Origin: Jannaschia sp. GRR-S6-38
GTDB lineage: Bacteria > Pseudomonadota > Alphaproteobacteria > Rhodobacterales > Rhodobacteraceae
Length of the DNA stretch: 64,000 bases
Assembly: GCF_029853695.1 (NCBI RefSeq)
Contig: NZ_CP122537.1
Coordinates: 558,001 to 622,000, forward strand
Direction: 5' to 3'
In this document: in pieces, positions 25,593-34,977 of the stretch
Layout: each line of letters starts with the position of its first letter
Numbering within the stretch: the stretch's first letter is position 1
Program-made: the position numbers and the translations under genes
Notes under the pieces: model-generated
Database searches by the model: none
The model's input: the letters and a program-made list of their open reading frames with translations, nothing else
Told to the model about the DNA's origin: nothing

Positions 25593-26717
25593 ATGAAAAT
25601 CTTCCTCGTCGCGCCCCCGGGGCTCGAGCCGCAGCTCGCCGCCGAGGCGCGGGAGGCGGGTTTCGACGGCGTGGAGGCGGCGCCCGGCGGCGTCACGCTG
25701 CAGGGCGATTGGGCGGATGTGCGGCGCGCCAATCTGACCTTGCGCGGCGCGGGGCGGGTGCAGGCGCAGATTGGCGAGTTCCGCGCCTTCCATCTCGCGC
25801 AGCTCGACAAGCGAGCGCGGAAGTTTCCCTGGGCCGACTGGCTGCGCCCCGACATCGCGGTCCGGGTCGAGGTCCATACCGACCGCCGTTCCAAGATCTA
25901 CCACGCAGGCGCCGCCAAGCAGCGCATCGAGACCGCCATCGCCGAGACGCTGGGCGCGCCGGTCGCGGATGCGGGCACGGATACGGGGACGGATCGGGGC
26001 ACGGTGACGATCCGCGCGCGGATCGACGACAACCTCGTGATCCTGTCGATCGACACCTCCGGCGCGCCCCTCCACAAGCGGGGCTACAAGGCCGCCATCG
26101 GCAAGGCCCCGATGCGCGAGACGATGGCCGCGCTCTTCCTGCGGGCGGCCGGGTTCGACGGGCGGATGCCGGTGCTCGACCCGATGTGCGGCTCGGGCAC
26201 CTTCGTGATCGAGGCCGCCTGCATCGCCGCGGGCCTCGATCCCGGCCGCGCCCGCCGCTTCGCCTTCGAGGATCTCGCGGGCCATGACGCCGCCGCCTGG
26301 GCGGCCGAGCGCGACCGGCCCGCACCTCCCCTGCCCGAGCTGCGCTTCACCGGCTCCGACCGCGACGCGGGCGCCTTCGCCGCCGCGCGCGCCAATGCCG
26401 AGCGCGCGGGCGTGGCCGCGATCTGCGACTTCCGGCGCGCCACCGTTTCCGAGATCGCGCCGCCCGAGGGGCCGCCCGGCCTCGTGATGGTCAACCCGCC
26501 CTACGGGACCCGCGTGGGCGACCGGAAGCCGCTCTTCGGCCTGCACGGCGCGCTGGGCGCCGTGCTGCGCGAACGCTTCGCGGGCTGGCGCGTGGGCCTC
26601 GTCACCTCCGAGCCCGCGCTGGCCAAGGCCACCGGGCTCGACTGGTCCGAGGTGGGCCCGCCGGTGCCGCATGGCGGGCTGCGGGTGAAGCTCTACCGCT
26701 GCGACCCGCTGGGCTGA
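25593..26717 (+). CDS. THUMP-domain class I RNA methyltransferase (RlmL-N/YpsC-like)
   Basis: A 374-residue SAM-dependent RNA methyltransferase. It starts MKIFLVAPPGLEPQLAAEAR, has an N-terminal ferredoxin/THUMP-type RNA-binding domain (about 1-160), then the Rossmann domain with DPMCGSGTFVIEA (motif I) near 195-207 and the NPPYG motif IV near 300, which marks N-methylation of a base amino group. It resembles the 23S rRNA m2G2445-type enzymes. The ATG at 25593 matches the family start. The LysR gene follows after four bases. Confidence 0.88.
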   Translation: MKIFLVAPPGLEPQLAAEAREAGFDGVEAAPGGVTLQGDWADVRRANLTLRGAGRVQAQIGEFRAFHLAQLDKRARKFPWADWLRPDIAVRVEVHTDRRSKIYHAGAAKQRIETAIAETLGAPVADAGTDTGTDRGTVTIRARIDDNLVILSIDTSGAPLHKRGYKAAIGKAPMRETMAALFLRAAGFDGRMPVLDPMCGSGTFVIEAACIAAGLDPGRARRFAFEDLAGHDAAAWAAERDRPAPPLPELRFTGSDRDAGAFAAARANAERAGVAAICDFRRATVSEIAPPEGPPGLVMVNPPYGTRVGDRKPLFGLHGALGAVLRERFAGWRVGLVTSEPALAKATGLDWSEVGPPVPHGGLRVKLYRCDPLG

Positions 26718-26721
26718 GCCC

Positions 26722-27621
26722 GTGCCGCGGATCACGATCAAGCAGATCGAGGCCTTCGCCGCCGTCGCCGATACCGGCACCTTCCGCCGTGCCGCCGAGC
26801 GGCTGAGCACCTCGCAGCCCAATATCTCGGCCCGGATCGGCCAGCTCGAAGCGCAGCTCGGCCGCCGGCTGATGCAGCGCGACGCGGGCTCCGTCCGCCT
26901 GACGCCCGCGGGCGAGACCCTGCTCGATCGCGCCCGCACGGTGCTGCGCGCCCTCGACGCGCTGACGGCGGCGGCGGGGGACGACCGGCTCTTCGACGGC
27001 GTGCTGCGGCTCGGCGTGACCGAGATGATCGTGCACGGCTTCCTCGGCCCCTATCTCGCCGCGCTGCGCGCCCGCTTCCCGAATGTCGAGATCGACCTGC
27101 GCGTCGATTTCGCCGCCGATCTGGCCGCGGCGCTGCACGATCGCGGCCTCGACCTCGCGCTCATGTCCGGGCCCTTCGACCGGCAGATCTCGGGGCGCGT
27201 CCCCTTGGGCGACTTCCCCTTCGCCTGGGTCGCCGCGCCCGCGCTGGGCCTCGGGGGCCAGCGGCTGGACCGCGCCGACCTCGCGCGCCAGCCGGTCCTC
27301 ACCCATGCCGCCCGCACCCTGCCCCATGCGCAGATCGCCGAGCATCTGGCCGGGCCCGGCCCGCGGGTCCGGCTGGTCGCCAGCTCGAACATGGCCGCCT
27401 GCCTGCAGATGACGGGCACCGGGCTGGGCGTCGCCTGCCTGCCCGACGCGATGATCGCAGGCTCGGTCGCCGAGGGCGCGCTGGAGCGGCTGGACTATTC
27501 CTGGACGCCCGACCCCCTGCGCTTCGAGGCCCGCTACGACGCGGCCACCGCACCCCATCACGTGGCCCGGGCCGCGCAGATGGCGGGCCGGGTCGCGGCG
27601 AGCGACGATCACGAAATCTGA
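26722..27621 (+). CDS. LysR-family transcriptional regulator
   Basis: A 299-residue LysR regulator. The winged helix-turn-helix is at residues 1-60 (IKQIEAFAAVADTGTFRRAA, then LSTSQPNISARIGQLEAQLG), followed by the linker helix and a two-lobe periplasmic-binding-like effector domain. The start codon is GTG. It lies 83 bases upstream of hyuA on the same strand, so it likely controls the hydantoinase/oxoprolinase pair; LysR genes more often lie divergent to their targets, so this is inference. Confidence 0.88.
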   Translation: MPRITIKQIEAFAAVADTGTFRRAAERLSTSQPNISARIGQLEAQLGRRLMQRDAGSVRLTPAGETLLDRARTVLRALDALTAAAGDDRLFDGVLRLGVTEMIVHGFLGPYLAALRARFPNVEIDLRVDFAADLAAALHDRGLDLALMSGPFDRQISGRVPLGDFPFAWVAAPALGLGGQRLDRADLARQPVLTHAARTLPHAQIAEHLAGPGPRVRLVASSNMAACLQMTGTGLGVACLPDAMIAGSVAEGALERLDYSWTPDPLRFEARYDAATAPHHVARAAQMAGRVAASDDHEI

Positions 27622-27704
27622 TCCTCCGCATCCGGTCTAGCGATTGGACCTGATGCTGCGCCGGGCGTATCGAGGGGGCGACAATCCCCCGGAGGAGCGC
27701 GCCC

Positions 27705-29792
27705 GTGCCCGACACCCCCATTCGCCTCGGCGTCGATATCGGCGGCACCTTCACCGATGTGGTGCTGGAGCATCCGGGCGGCCGCGCCTCGACCAAGGTG
27801 CTGACGACCTATGGGGCGCCGGAGGACGCCATTGTCGACGGCCTGCACCGCGTCTGCGCGCAGGCGGACGTGGCGCCGGGGCGGATCGCCCAGGTAATCC
27901 ACGGCACCACGCTCGCCACCAACGCGCTGATCGAGCGGCGCGGCGCGCGGACCGCGCTCATCACCACCGAAGGCTTCCGCGACGTGATCGAGATGCGGAC
28001 CGAAAGCCGCTTCGAGCAATACGACCTGAACCTCCGCCTGCCCGAGCCGCTCCTGCCCCGCAATCGCCGCTACACCCTGCCCGAGCGCATGGACGCGCGC
28101 GGCGAGGTGCTGATCGCGCTCGAACGCGGGGCGGTCGAGGCGCTGGCCGACGAATTGGCCGAGGCCGGCTACGACAGCATCGCGGTGGGCTTCCTGCACG
28201 CCTATGCCAACGACGCGCATGAACGGCTGGTGGCCGAGGTGCTGGCCGAACGCCTGCCCGGCGCGATGGTGTCGCTCTCCTCCGAGGTCAGCCCGCAGAT
28301 GCGCGAATACGAGCGCTTCAACACCACCGTCGCCAACGCCTATATCAAGCCGCTGATGAAATCCTATCTGGGCCGGCTGAAGGCCCGGCTCGCGGCCGAG
28401 GGCGCGGACTGCCCGGTCTTTCTGATGCATTCCGGCGGCGGGATCATGGCGCTGGAGACGGCGGCCGAATTCCCCGTCCGCCTAGTCGAGAGCGGCCCCG
28501 CGGGCGGCGCGATCTTCGCCGCCGACCTCGCCGCGCGGCACGGGCTCTCGCGCGTGCTCAGCTTCGACATGGGCGGGACCACGGCCAAGATCTGCCTGAT
28601 CCGCGACGGCCAGCCCAAGACCGCCCGGGTCTTCGAGGTGGCGCGCAGCTACCGCTTCAAGAAGGGCTCGGGCATGCCGATCTCGATCCCGGTCATCGAC
28701 ATGGTCGAGATCGGGGCGGGCGGCGGCTCGCTCGCCCATGTCGACGCGATGGGCCAGATCCGCGTCGGGCCCGAAAGCGCGGGCTCCGAACCCGGCCCCG
28801 CCTGCTACGGCCGCGGCGGCGACGCGCCCGCGGTGACCGATGCCGACCTCGTGCTGGGCCGGCTGGACCCCGCGAATTTCGCCGGCGGCTCGATCCCGCT
28901 CCATCCCGATCGCGCCGAGGCGGCACTGGCCGCGACGCTGGGCGGCCCGCTCGACATGGACGCGACCGAAGCCGCCTGGGGTCTCTCGGAGGTGGTGGAC
29001 GAGAACATGGCCAATGCCGCGCGCGTCCATGCCGTCGAGAACGGCGAAGACCTGTCGGATTACACGATGATCGCCTTCGGCGGCGCGGCCCCGCTGCATG
29101 CCGCCCGGCTGTGTGAAAAGCTGGGCGTCGCGCGCTGCCTGATCCCGCAGGGCGCGGGCGTGGGCTCGGCCATCGGCTTCCTGCGCGCGCCCTTCAGCTT
29201 CGAGGCCAACCGCTCGGTCTTCACCCGCCTGTCGGATTTCGACGCGGGCGCCGTCGCAGCACTCTTCGCCGAGCTCGAGGCCGAGGCCGCCGGTTTCGTG
29301 CGCGGCTGCGCGCCGGGCGCGGCGGTCCTGTCGGAGCACCGCGTCTACATGCGCTATGCCGGCCAAGGCTGGGAGATCCCGGTCGACCTGACACCCGACG
29401 AAGCCGCCGCGCCCGACGCCGCGCGTTTCCTCGCGCGCTTCGAGGCCGATTACACCGCCCTGTTCGGCCGCACCGTCGAAGGGCTGGAGGTCGAGATCAC
29501 CGTCTGGTCGGTCAACGCCCGGACCGAGGCTGCGCCGCCCGCGGCGCTGCCCGCCTGCCCCGATGCCGGACGGGCCGAGCCCACCGGCACGCGCGCGCTC
29601 TTCGACCCGGCCGAGGGGCGCCGCCGCGACGCCGCCGTGATCGCGCGCGCCGCCATGACGCCCGGCCGGCACGCCCCGGGCCCCGCCATCGTGACCGAGG
29701 CCGAGACCAGCGTGATCGTCCCCGCCAGCCGCGCCGTCCGCGCCCGGGCCGACGGCACGCTCGACATCCATCCCAAGGAGCCGCAGCGATGA
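27705..29792 (+). CDS. hyuA: Hydantoinase/oxoprolinase family protein, subunit A
   Basis: A 695-residue HyuA-type ATP-dependent hydrolase (N-methylhydantoinase/5-oxoprolinase/acetone-carboxylase superfamily). The actin-like ATPase start reads RLGVDIGGTFTDVVLEHPGG; GTTLATNALIERRGARTALI and SFDMGGTTAKICLI are the second and third phosphate-binding regions. Homologues open cyclic amides at the cost of ATP together with HyuB. It begins at a GTG eight bases after GGAGGA and overlaps hyuB by four bases. A short GGGGG/CCCCC hairpin (27674-27690) sits just before the ribosome-binding site. Confidence 0.9.
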   Translation: MPDTPIRLGVDIGGTFTDVVLEHPGGRASTKVLTTYGAPEDAIVDGLHRVCAQADVAPGRIAQVIHGTTLATNALIERRGARTALITTEGFRDVIEMRTESRFEQYDLNLRLPEPLLPRNRRYTLPERMDARGEVLIALERGAVEALADELAEAGYDSIAVGFLHAYANDAHERLVAEVLAERLPGAMVSLSSEVSPQMREYERFNTTVANAYIKPLMKSYLGRLKARLAAEGADCPVFLMHSGGGIMALETAAEFPVRLVESGPAGGAIFAADLAARHGLSRVLSFDMGGTTAKICLIRDGQPKTARVFEVARSYRFKKGSGMPISIPVIDMVEIGAGGGSLAHVDAMGQIRVGPESAGSEPGPACYGRGGDAPAVTDADLVLGRLDPANFAGGSIPLHPDRAEAALAATLGGPLDMDATEAAWGLSEVVDENMANAARVHAVENGEDLSDYTMIAFGGAAPLHAARLCEKLGVARCLIPQGAGVGSAIGFLRAPFSFEANRSVFTRLSDFDAGAVAALFAELEAEAAGFVRGCAPGAAVLSEHRVYMRYAGQGWEIPVDLTPDEAAAPDAARFLARFEADYTALFGRTVEGLEVEITVWSVNARTEAAPPAALPACPDAGRAEPTGTRALFDPAEGRRRDAAVIARAAMTPGRHAPGPAIVTEAETSVIVPASRAVRARADGTLDIHPKEPQR

Positions 29793-31492
29793 CCGAACCC
29801 TCCAAGGTCGCCTACCAGGTGATGTGGAACCGCCTGATCTCGGTCGTCGAGGAACAGGCCCAGGCGCTGGTGCGCACGGCCTTCTCGACCTCGGTGCGCG
29901 AGGCGGGGGACCTTTCGGCGGGGGCCTACGACGCCGATGGCCGGATGCTGGCGCAGGCCGTCACCGGCACGCCGGGCCATGTCAACGCGATGGCCGACGC
30001 GGTGGGCCATTTCATGCGCCGCATCGGCACCGACACGATGCGCGAGGGCGACGTCTACCTGACCAACGACCCGTGGGAGGGCACCGGCCACCGCCACGAC
30101 ATCACCGTCGTCAGCCCCAGCTTCCACGCGGGCCGGCATGTCGGCTTCTTCGCCTGCACCGCCCATGTGACCGATATCGGCGGGCGCGGCTTCGGCGCGG
30201 ATGCGGACTCGGTCTTCGAGGAGGGTCTCGCCCTGCCCATCATGCGTTTCGCCGACCGGGGCCGGGTCGACGCCACGCTGCTCGCGCTGATCCGCGCCAA
30301 TGTCCGCGAGCCCGACCAGCTGGTGGGCGACATCCACGCGCTGGCCAATTGCAACGGCATCGGTCAGCGGCGACTGACCGAGATGATGACGGAGTTCAGA
30401 CTGGCCGACCTGTCGGGCGTCGCCGAATTCATCCTGTCCAACTCCCGCGCCGCCACGCTGGCGCGGATCGCCGCCCTAACCCCCGGCAGCGCCGAGGGTC
30501 ATATGCGCATCGACGGCTATTCCGCGCCCGTCGACCTGCGCGTGCGCGTCACCATCGAAGCCGACCGCATCTTGACCGATTGGGCGGGCACGTCGGGCGT
30601 CGACCCCAAGGGCATCAACGTGCCGCTGGTCTATACCAAGGCCTATGCCTGCTACGCGCTGAAATGCGCCATCGCGCCCGAGATCCCGAACAATGCGGGC
30701 TCGCTCGCGCCCTTCGCGATCACCGCGCCCGAGAACTCTATCGTCAACGCGCTGCCCCCCGCGCCCGTCGCGCTGCGCCACGTGATCGGCCACATGGTCC
30801 CCGACACGGTCTTCGCCGCGCTGGACCGACTCGTGCCCGATCTCGCCCCGGCCGAGGGCGCGGGCTGCCTGTGCAACTTCCAGCTCTCGCTGCGCCCCGC
30901 CCCGGGCGCGCCGGCGGACGCGGTGCGCGCCGAGGTGCTGACATTCAATTCCGGCGGATCGGGCGCGCGGCCCGGCCTCGACGGGATGAACGCCACGGCC
31001 TTCCCCTCCGGCGTGATGACCATGCCGGTCGAGGCGACCGAGCAGGTCGGCCCCGTCATCGTCTGGCGCAAGGAGCTGCGCCCCGATTCCGGCGGCGCGG
31101 GCCGGCAGCGCGGCGGGCTGGGCCAATTCATGGATGTGGGCGCGCGCGCGGGCCACGAATTCGACATCTCCGCCATGCTGGACAGGGTCGAACACCCGCC
31201 CCGTGGGCGCCGCGGCGGCGGCGACGGCGCGCCCACGACCATCGCCCGCGACGACGGCGTGCCGATGCGCGGCAAGGGCCGCCAGCACGTGCCCGAGGGG
31301 CGGATCGTGCGCATGGCCTTTCCCGGCGGCGCGGGCTACGGCGACCCGGCGCAGCGCGACCCCGCCGCCATCCGCCGCGACCTCGCGCTGGGCTACATCA
31401 CCGCCGATTACGCGCGGAGCCATCACGGGCTGGAGACCGCGGAGATCGACCGCATCCTCGCCGCCGCCCGCCGCGGCGCGCTTCCCGAGTGA
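29789..31492 (+). CDS. hyuB: Hydantoinase/oxoprolinase family protein, subunit B
   Basis: The 567-residue HyuB partner subunit. Family blocks are clear: VQALVRTAFSTSVREAGDLS near the N-terminus, GDVYLTNDPWEGTGHRHDI near 88-107, DIGGRGFGADA near 130, and the C-terminal RIVRMAFPGGAGYGDP. It starts ATGA over the hyuA stop, which indicates coupled synthesis of a complex. The natural substrate could be 5-oxoproline, hydantoin or a related cyclic amide; no hydantoin racemase or carbamoylase is encoded here to decide this. Confidence 0.9.
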   Translation: MTEPSKVAYQVMWNRLISVVEEQAQALVRTAFSTSVREAGDLSAGAYDADGRMLAQAVTGTPGHVNAMADAVGHFMRRIGTDTMREGDVYLTNDPWEGTGHRHDITVVSPSFHAGRHVGFFACTAHVTDIGGRGFGADADSVFEEGLALPIMRFADRGRVDATLLALIRANVREPDQLVGDIHALANCNGIGQRRLTEMMTEFRLADLSGVAEFILSNSRAATLARIAALTPGSAEGHMRIDGYSAPVDLRVRVTIEADRILTDWAGTSGVDPKGINVPLVYTKAYACYALKCAIAPEIPNNAGSLAPFAITAPENSIVNALPPAPVALRHVIGHMVPDTVFAALDRLVPDLAPAEGAGCLCNFQLSLRPAPGAPADAVRAEVLTFNSGGSGARPGLDGMNATAFPSGVMTMPVEATEQVGPVIVWRKELRPDSGGAGRQRGGLGQFMDVGARAGHEFDISAMLDRVEHPPRGRRGGGDGAPTTIARDDGVPMRGKGRQHVPEGRIVRMAFPGGAGYGDPAQRDPAAIRRDLALGYITADYARSHHGLETAEIDRILAAARRGALPE

Positions 31493-31548
31493 CAGTCCCG
31501 CGCGCGCGCTCCGGCACGGCTTGTTCGCCGGTTGGTTTCGCGCCTAGG

Positions 31549-31569
31549 CTGTCAGGAAATTCCTGACAG
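31549..31569. promoter_or_regulatory. Perfect 21-base palindrome before the GGDEF-EAL gene
   Basis: CTGTCAGGAA and TTCCTGACAG are exact inverse copies around a single A. It ends 22 bases before the GTG start of the c-di-GMP gene. A plausible promoter (TTGTTC at 31521-31526, 18-base spacer, TAGGCT at 31545-31550) would place the palindrome over the start site, as expected for a repressor operator. It has no U-tract, so it is not a standard terminator. Confidence 0.5.
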
Positions 31570-31591
31570 GACCGACCGGGATGCGCCCGAC

Positions 31592-32893
31592 GTGACCGAC
31601 AGCACTTCCGACAGCCTCGCCCCCGGCGACATCGCCGGGCCGCGCGAGGCCGCGCTCCTGGCCCGCATCGCCGAGCTCGAGACCCGGCTCAACGTCGACA
31701 CCCAGACCGGATGCTTCACCCGCCAATATTTCGTGGGCCGCTTCGAAGGCCGGGCGCGGGCGGGCGACGAGCTGTTCTTCCTCGACATCGACGATTTCAA
31801 GGGCGTCAACGACCATCACGGCCACCTGGTGGGCGACCGCCTCCTGCACGAGATCGGCCAGGCGCTGAAGGCGGCGGTGGGGCCCGCGGGCTTCGTCACG
31901 CGGCTTTCGGGCGACGAGTTCCTCGTCCTGCTCGAACAACCTGGTCCCGAGACCGCCGACGGGGTCGAGACGGCGCTGCACGCCGCCGCCGCGCGCGCGA
32001 CCGTCCGGCTGGGCGACCTGGTGGTGACGCGCACGGTCTCGATGGGCAGGATCACCCTGCGCCCCGGCATGACCCGCGCCGAGGCCATGAGCCTCGCCGA
32101 CAGCGCGCTGATGGACGCAAAGGCGGCGGGCAAGAACCGCTGCAGCCGCACGGCACGGCCCGGCAGCGCCCGCAACCCCAGCCTCGAGGAGGTGCGCCTC
32201 GGGCTCCAGCGCGGCGAGATCGGCTATCACCTGCAACCGATCCTGCGCTGCGGCGACCGCGCCGTCGCGGGCCACGAGGCGCTGCTGCGCTGGGAGCGCC
32301 CCTCGGGCGAGGTGCTGGGGCCCGCGGGCTTTCTGCAGACCATGACCGCCGCCTATGACGCGCGCACGCGCCCGCCGCTGGAAGCCGCGCGGCGCGCCGC
32401 CGACTGGGCCGTCCGCCAGCGCGGCGGCTTCATCGCCTTCAACGTCTCCGAGGCCTTCCTCGACCGCGCCGCGCGCGAGGGGCTCGACTGGGTGGGCGAG
32501 CTGATCGGCGACGCCCCCCGCCCGCGCATCGTCTTCGAGCTGGTCGAGGACATCCTGACCGAACGCTTCGACCAGGTCGCCAAGGTCGTCGCGCGTCTGC
32601 AGGAGCTCGGCATCCGCGTCGCGCTCGACGACTTCGGCACCGGCTTCTCCTCGCTGGAACGGCTGCAATCGATCCGTGTCGATTTCGTCAAGATCGACCG
32701 CCGGTTCCTGCACGGCGCGGCGCAGTCCGACCGCGACCGCGAATTGCTGCGCGGCATGATCGAGATCTCGCACAAGTTGGGCGCGGCCACGGTGGTCGAG
32801 GGCGTCGAGAACGAGAGCCATTTCGCCCTCGCCCGCGAACTCGGCGCGACTCACGCGCAGGGCTTCCACCTCGGCCGCCCGCGCGCGATCTGA
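31592..32893 (+). CDS. GGDEF-EAL cyclic-di-GMP turnover protein
   Basis: A 433-residue cytoplasmic protein with a GGDEF domain (about 35-185) and an EAL domain (about 196-430), and no membrane segment or sensor domain. The GGDEF site reads SGDEF (106-110), a variant that can be active. The EAL domain keeps all its catalytic residues: EAL at 229-231, FNVSE, FELVED, DDFGTGFSS, VKIDR, VVEGVE and the final HAQGF. It can therefore very likely degrade c-di-GMP and possibly make it. Start taken as GTG at 31592, after the palindrome. Confidence 0.9.
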   Translation: MTDSTSDSLAPGDIAGPREAALLARIAELETRLNVDTQTGCFTRQYFVGRFEGRARAGDELFFLDIDDFKGVNDHHGHLVGDRLLHEIGQALKAAVGPAGFVTRLSGDEFLVLLEQPGPETADGVETALHAAAARATVRLGDLVVTRTVSMGRITLRPGMTRAEAMSLADSALMDAKAAGKNRCSRTARPGSARNPSLEEVRLGLQRGEIGYHLQPILRCGDRAVAGHEALLRWERPSGEVLGPAGFLQTMTAAYDARTRPPLEAARRAADWAVRQRGGFIAFNVSEAFLDRAAREGLDWVGELIGDAPRPRIVFELVEDILTERFDQVAKVVARLQELGIRVALDDFGTGFSSLERLQSIRVDFVKIDRRFLHGAAQSDRDRELLRGMIEISHKLGAATVVEGVENESHFALARELGATHAQGFHLGRPRAI

Positions 32894-32956
32894 CGGCGGG
32901 GCGGCCCTGCGATGCGACCCTGGACCGGGAGGCGCCGCGAGGCCGCCGAAGGTTAG

Positions 32957-33067
32957 CCACGGTCAATCGAACCGGACAAAGCCGCGGAGACGGCCCGGGG
33001 GTCGGAAGACGCCTGGAACACCGATGCCGAGCATGACCCGTTCGCGAAGCTGGCCGGGTTGGTTTGA
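32957..33067 (+). pseudogene. Possible remnant of a protein-coding 3' end
   Basis: In the 278-base gap after the GGDEF-EAL gene, the frame from 32957 to the TGA at 33065-33067 reads 36 codons with protein-like composition, ending in DAEHDPFAKLAGLV. A stop precedes it at 32954 and there is no start, so at most it is a broken C-terminus. I cannot name a parent gene. The rest of the gap (to 33171) shows nothing. Confidence 0.25.
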
Positions 33068-33171
33068 GTTGCCGGACGCGTTTTGGCCGGAGGGGGACGA
33101 GGGGCTTTTGAGGGGCGGGCGCGCCGGCCCTCCTTTAGCCCCGCGGACCCGGCCGCGGCGCCCGGAGGCAG

Positions 33172-33840
33172 TCAGCCGGCTGCGGCCCGGGCCCCCGCGG
33201 CGGTGCCGAAGCGCGGAAGCTCCGCTGCGGACCGGCCCCGCGCGGCGATCAGCGTGTCGCGCACATAGGCGATCTGCGCCGTCTCCTCGATGATCTCGGC
33301 GAGGTATTGCGCCGCCATCAGGGTCGGGCCGACGCCGATCGTGCCGTGATTGGCCAGAACCGCCGCCCGGATGGACGGATCGCGGAACACGGGACTGATC
33401 TCCACCTCGGTCTGGGGTCCGCCATTGGGCGAGAGCGGGATCAGCGGCATCCGCCCGATCTTCTCGATTGTCTGGACGGTCAGGCACGGGATCTCGACGC
33501 CCGCGCTCGCATAGCCCGTGGCCCAGGGGCTGTGGCAATGCACGATGGCGTTGATGTCATCCCGGATGCGGTAGAGGTCGAGATGGAAGTCGAGATCCTT
33601 CGACGGCTTCAGCCCGCCGCCCGTGGTCGCGATGGTTCCGTCCAGGCCGACGACCTGCAGGTTTTCGCGCGTGCATTCGGCGAAGCCGACGCCCGATGGC
33701 TTGATCACGATGGCATCGCGCGCGTCGAGCCGGACCGACAGGTTGCCGCCCGCATTGGTCTGCAGGCCCCTGTCGAAGCAGCGCCGCGCGATCGCGATCA
33801 GCGCGTCCATCTTGTCGTGCAGGTCGGAATGGTCAGTCAT
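33172..33840 (-). CDS. Class II aldolase/adducin family protein (left arm)
   Basis: A 222-residue zinc-type class II aldolase, which cleaves sugar phosphates by retro-aldol reaction. It shows QTNAGGNLSVRL (phosphate-binding loop, near 27-38), IKPSGVGF near 46-53, the metal-binding HCHSPWA (His pair near 100-102) and the third His in ANHGTIGVG near 160. The size fits fuculose-phosphate aldolase-type enzymes. It is last in the leftward ABC-transporter operon and overlaps the UPF0261 gene by 8 bases, so it works on the imported compound or its product. Confidence 0.87.
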   Translation of the reverse strand: MTDHSDLHDKMDALIAIARRCFDRGLQTNAGGNLSVRLDARDAIVIKPSGVGFAECTRENLQVVGLDGTIATTGGGLKPSKDLDFHLDLYRIRDDINAIVHCHSPWATGYASAGVEIPCLTVQTIEKIGRMPLIPLSPNGGPQTEVEISPVFRDPSIRAAVLANHGTIGVGPTLMAAQYLAEIIEETAQIAYVRDTLIAARGRSAAELPRFGTAAGARAAAG

Positions 33841-34975
33841 TGCGCATCCTTTCGGTCATGGCCTCTTCGAGCCTCGCCATCACGGCGGTCGCGGTTTCGG
33901 CGTCGTTGATGTGATGCGGCACCCGCTCGGTCACGTAGCGGCGTGCGCGGGCCTCGAGGATGTCCGCCGCGATCTCGCGCAGCCGCGGATCCTCGATGGC
34001 GCCGCCCGGCCTGTCCTGGTGGCTGAAGCCGCCCATCGGGAGGATCACGTGGCAGGGCGCCGTGGCGTGGTTGAGGGCGTCGGCGAGCCGCCGGGCCTGC
34101 GCGCGCATCTCGTCCTCGGTGAGCTTCACGTGGGTGAACTGCATCGTGTGGCGGTAATGCGGCCGGGCCAGGTAGCGCGAGCGCACCGTCTCGATCGCGC
34201 CGAGACCGATGAAATTCAGCGCCCCGGGCAGCACGACGCGCGGCAGATGCGCGGCGACGGTGAACCGCGTCGGCATCGGCACATGCGCGCCGGCCAGGCG
34301 CATGCGGCCCAGCTCGTGCACGTTGAGGTCGATCACCGCGTCCGCATGTCCCTCTTCGACGAAGCGGATATAGGCCGCGCCGCCATAGCCGTTGGCATGG
34401 AACATCGTCGCCTCGAAGCCCCGGTCGGTCAGACCGCGCGCCAGCGCCGCGCTGGCATGGCCGGTCGCCCCGAGCGTGGTGACGGCGATGCTGCGCTTGC
34501 GGTTCGGCTCGGCCGGGCGGGCATTGGTCAGGCCCGCGACGGCGGCCGCCGCGTTCTCGAAGACCTGCCGCAGCTGCGTGTTCAGCCCCTCGATATCGCA
34601 AAGCGTTGGGATGATCGTGATCGATCTGTCGGACAGGGCCGGACGCGGGTCGAAGGCCAGCGTCGTGATCAGGATCTTGGGATAGGTCGACGGCAGGCCG
34701 CGCATCGCCGCCAGGACGATCTCACCGCCCGTGCCGCCGCCGACGCCGATGGCGGCCTGGCATTGCGTGCAGTGATCCGAGACCTCGCGCGCAGCGGCCT
34801 CGGAGCGGGCGGCCATGCGGGCGAGCTTCTCGGCCCCGGACCAGACCGCGCCGCGCGACTCCAGCGAGACGTCCATCAGCTCGACGCTCAGCCCGTGGAA
34901 GCGCAGCGCGGCGGCGAGGTAGGTCAGCTCCTGCGCCTTCGTCTCGAAGGTGCCGATCAGCAGGACCTTGGCCAT
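33833..34975 (-). CDS. UPF0261/Tm-1-like ATP-binding domain protein
   Basis: A 380-residue protein of the UPF0261 (Tm-1-like) family. It starts MAKVLLIGTFETKAQELTYLA, has the glycine-rich nucleotide-binding AAIGVGGGTGGEIVLAAMRGLP near 90-111, and PRVVLPGALNFIGLGAIETV in the second domain. Homologues are found in sugar-acid or inositol-like catabolic operons, often beside a phosphoenolpyruvate-hydrolase-like partner, but the reaction is not established. Here the partner is replaced by a class II aldolase. It starts three bases after the permease stop, inside the ABC operon. Confidence 0.86.
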   Translation of the reverse strand: MAKVLLIGTFETKAQELTYLAAALRFHGLSVELMDVSLESRGAVWSGAEKLARMAARSEAAAREVSDHCTQCQAAIGVGGGTGGEIVLAAMRGLPSTYPKILITTLAFDPRPALSDRSITIIPTLCDIEGLNTQLRQVFENAAAAVAGLTNARPAEPNRKRSIAVTTLGATGHASAALARGLTDRGFEATMFHANGYGGAAYIRFVEEGHADAVIDLNVHELGRMRLAGAHVPMPTRFTVAAHLPRVVLPGALNFIGLGAIETVRSRYLARPHYRHTMQFTHVKLTEDEMRAQARRLADALNHATAPCHVILPMGGFSHQDRPGGAIEDPRLREIAADILEARARRYVTERVPHHINDAETATAVMARLEEAMTERMRND

Positions 34976-34977
34976 GC

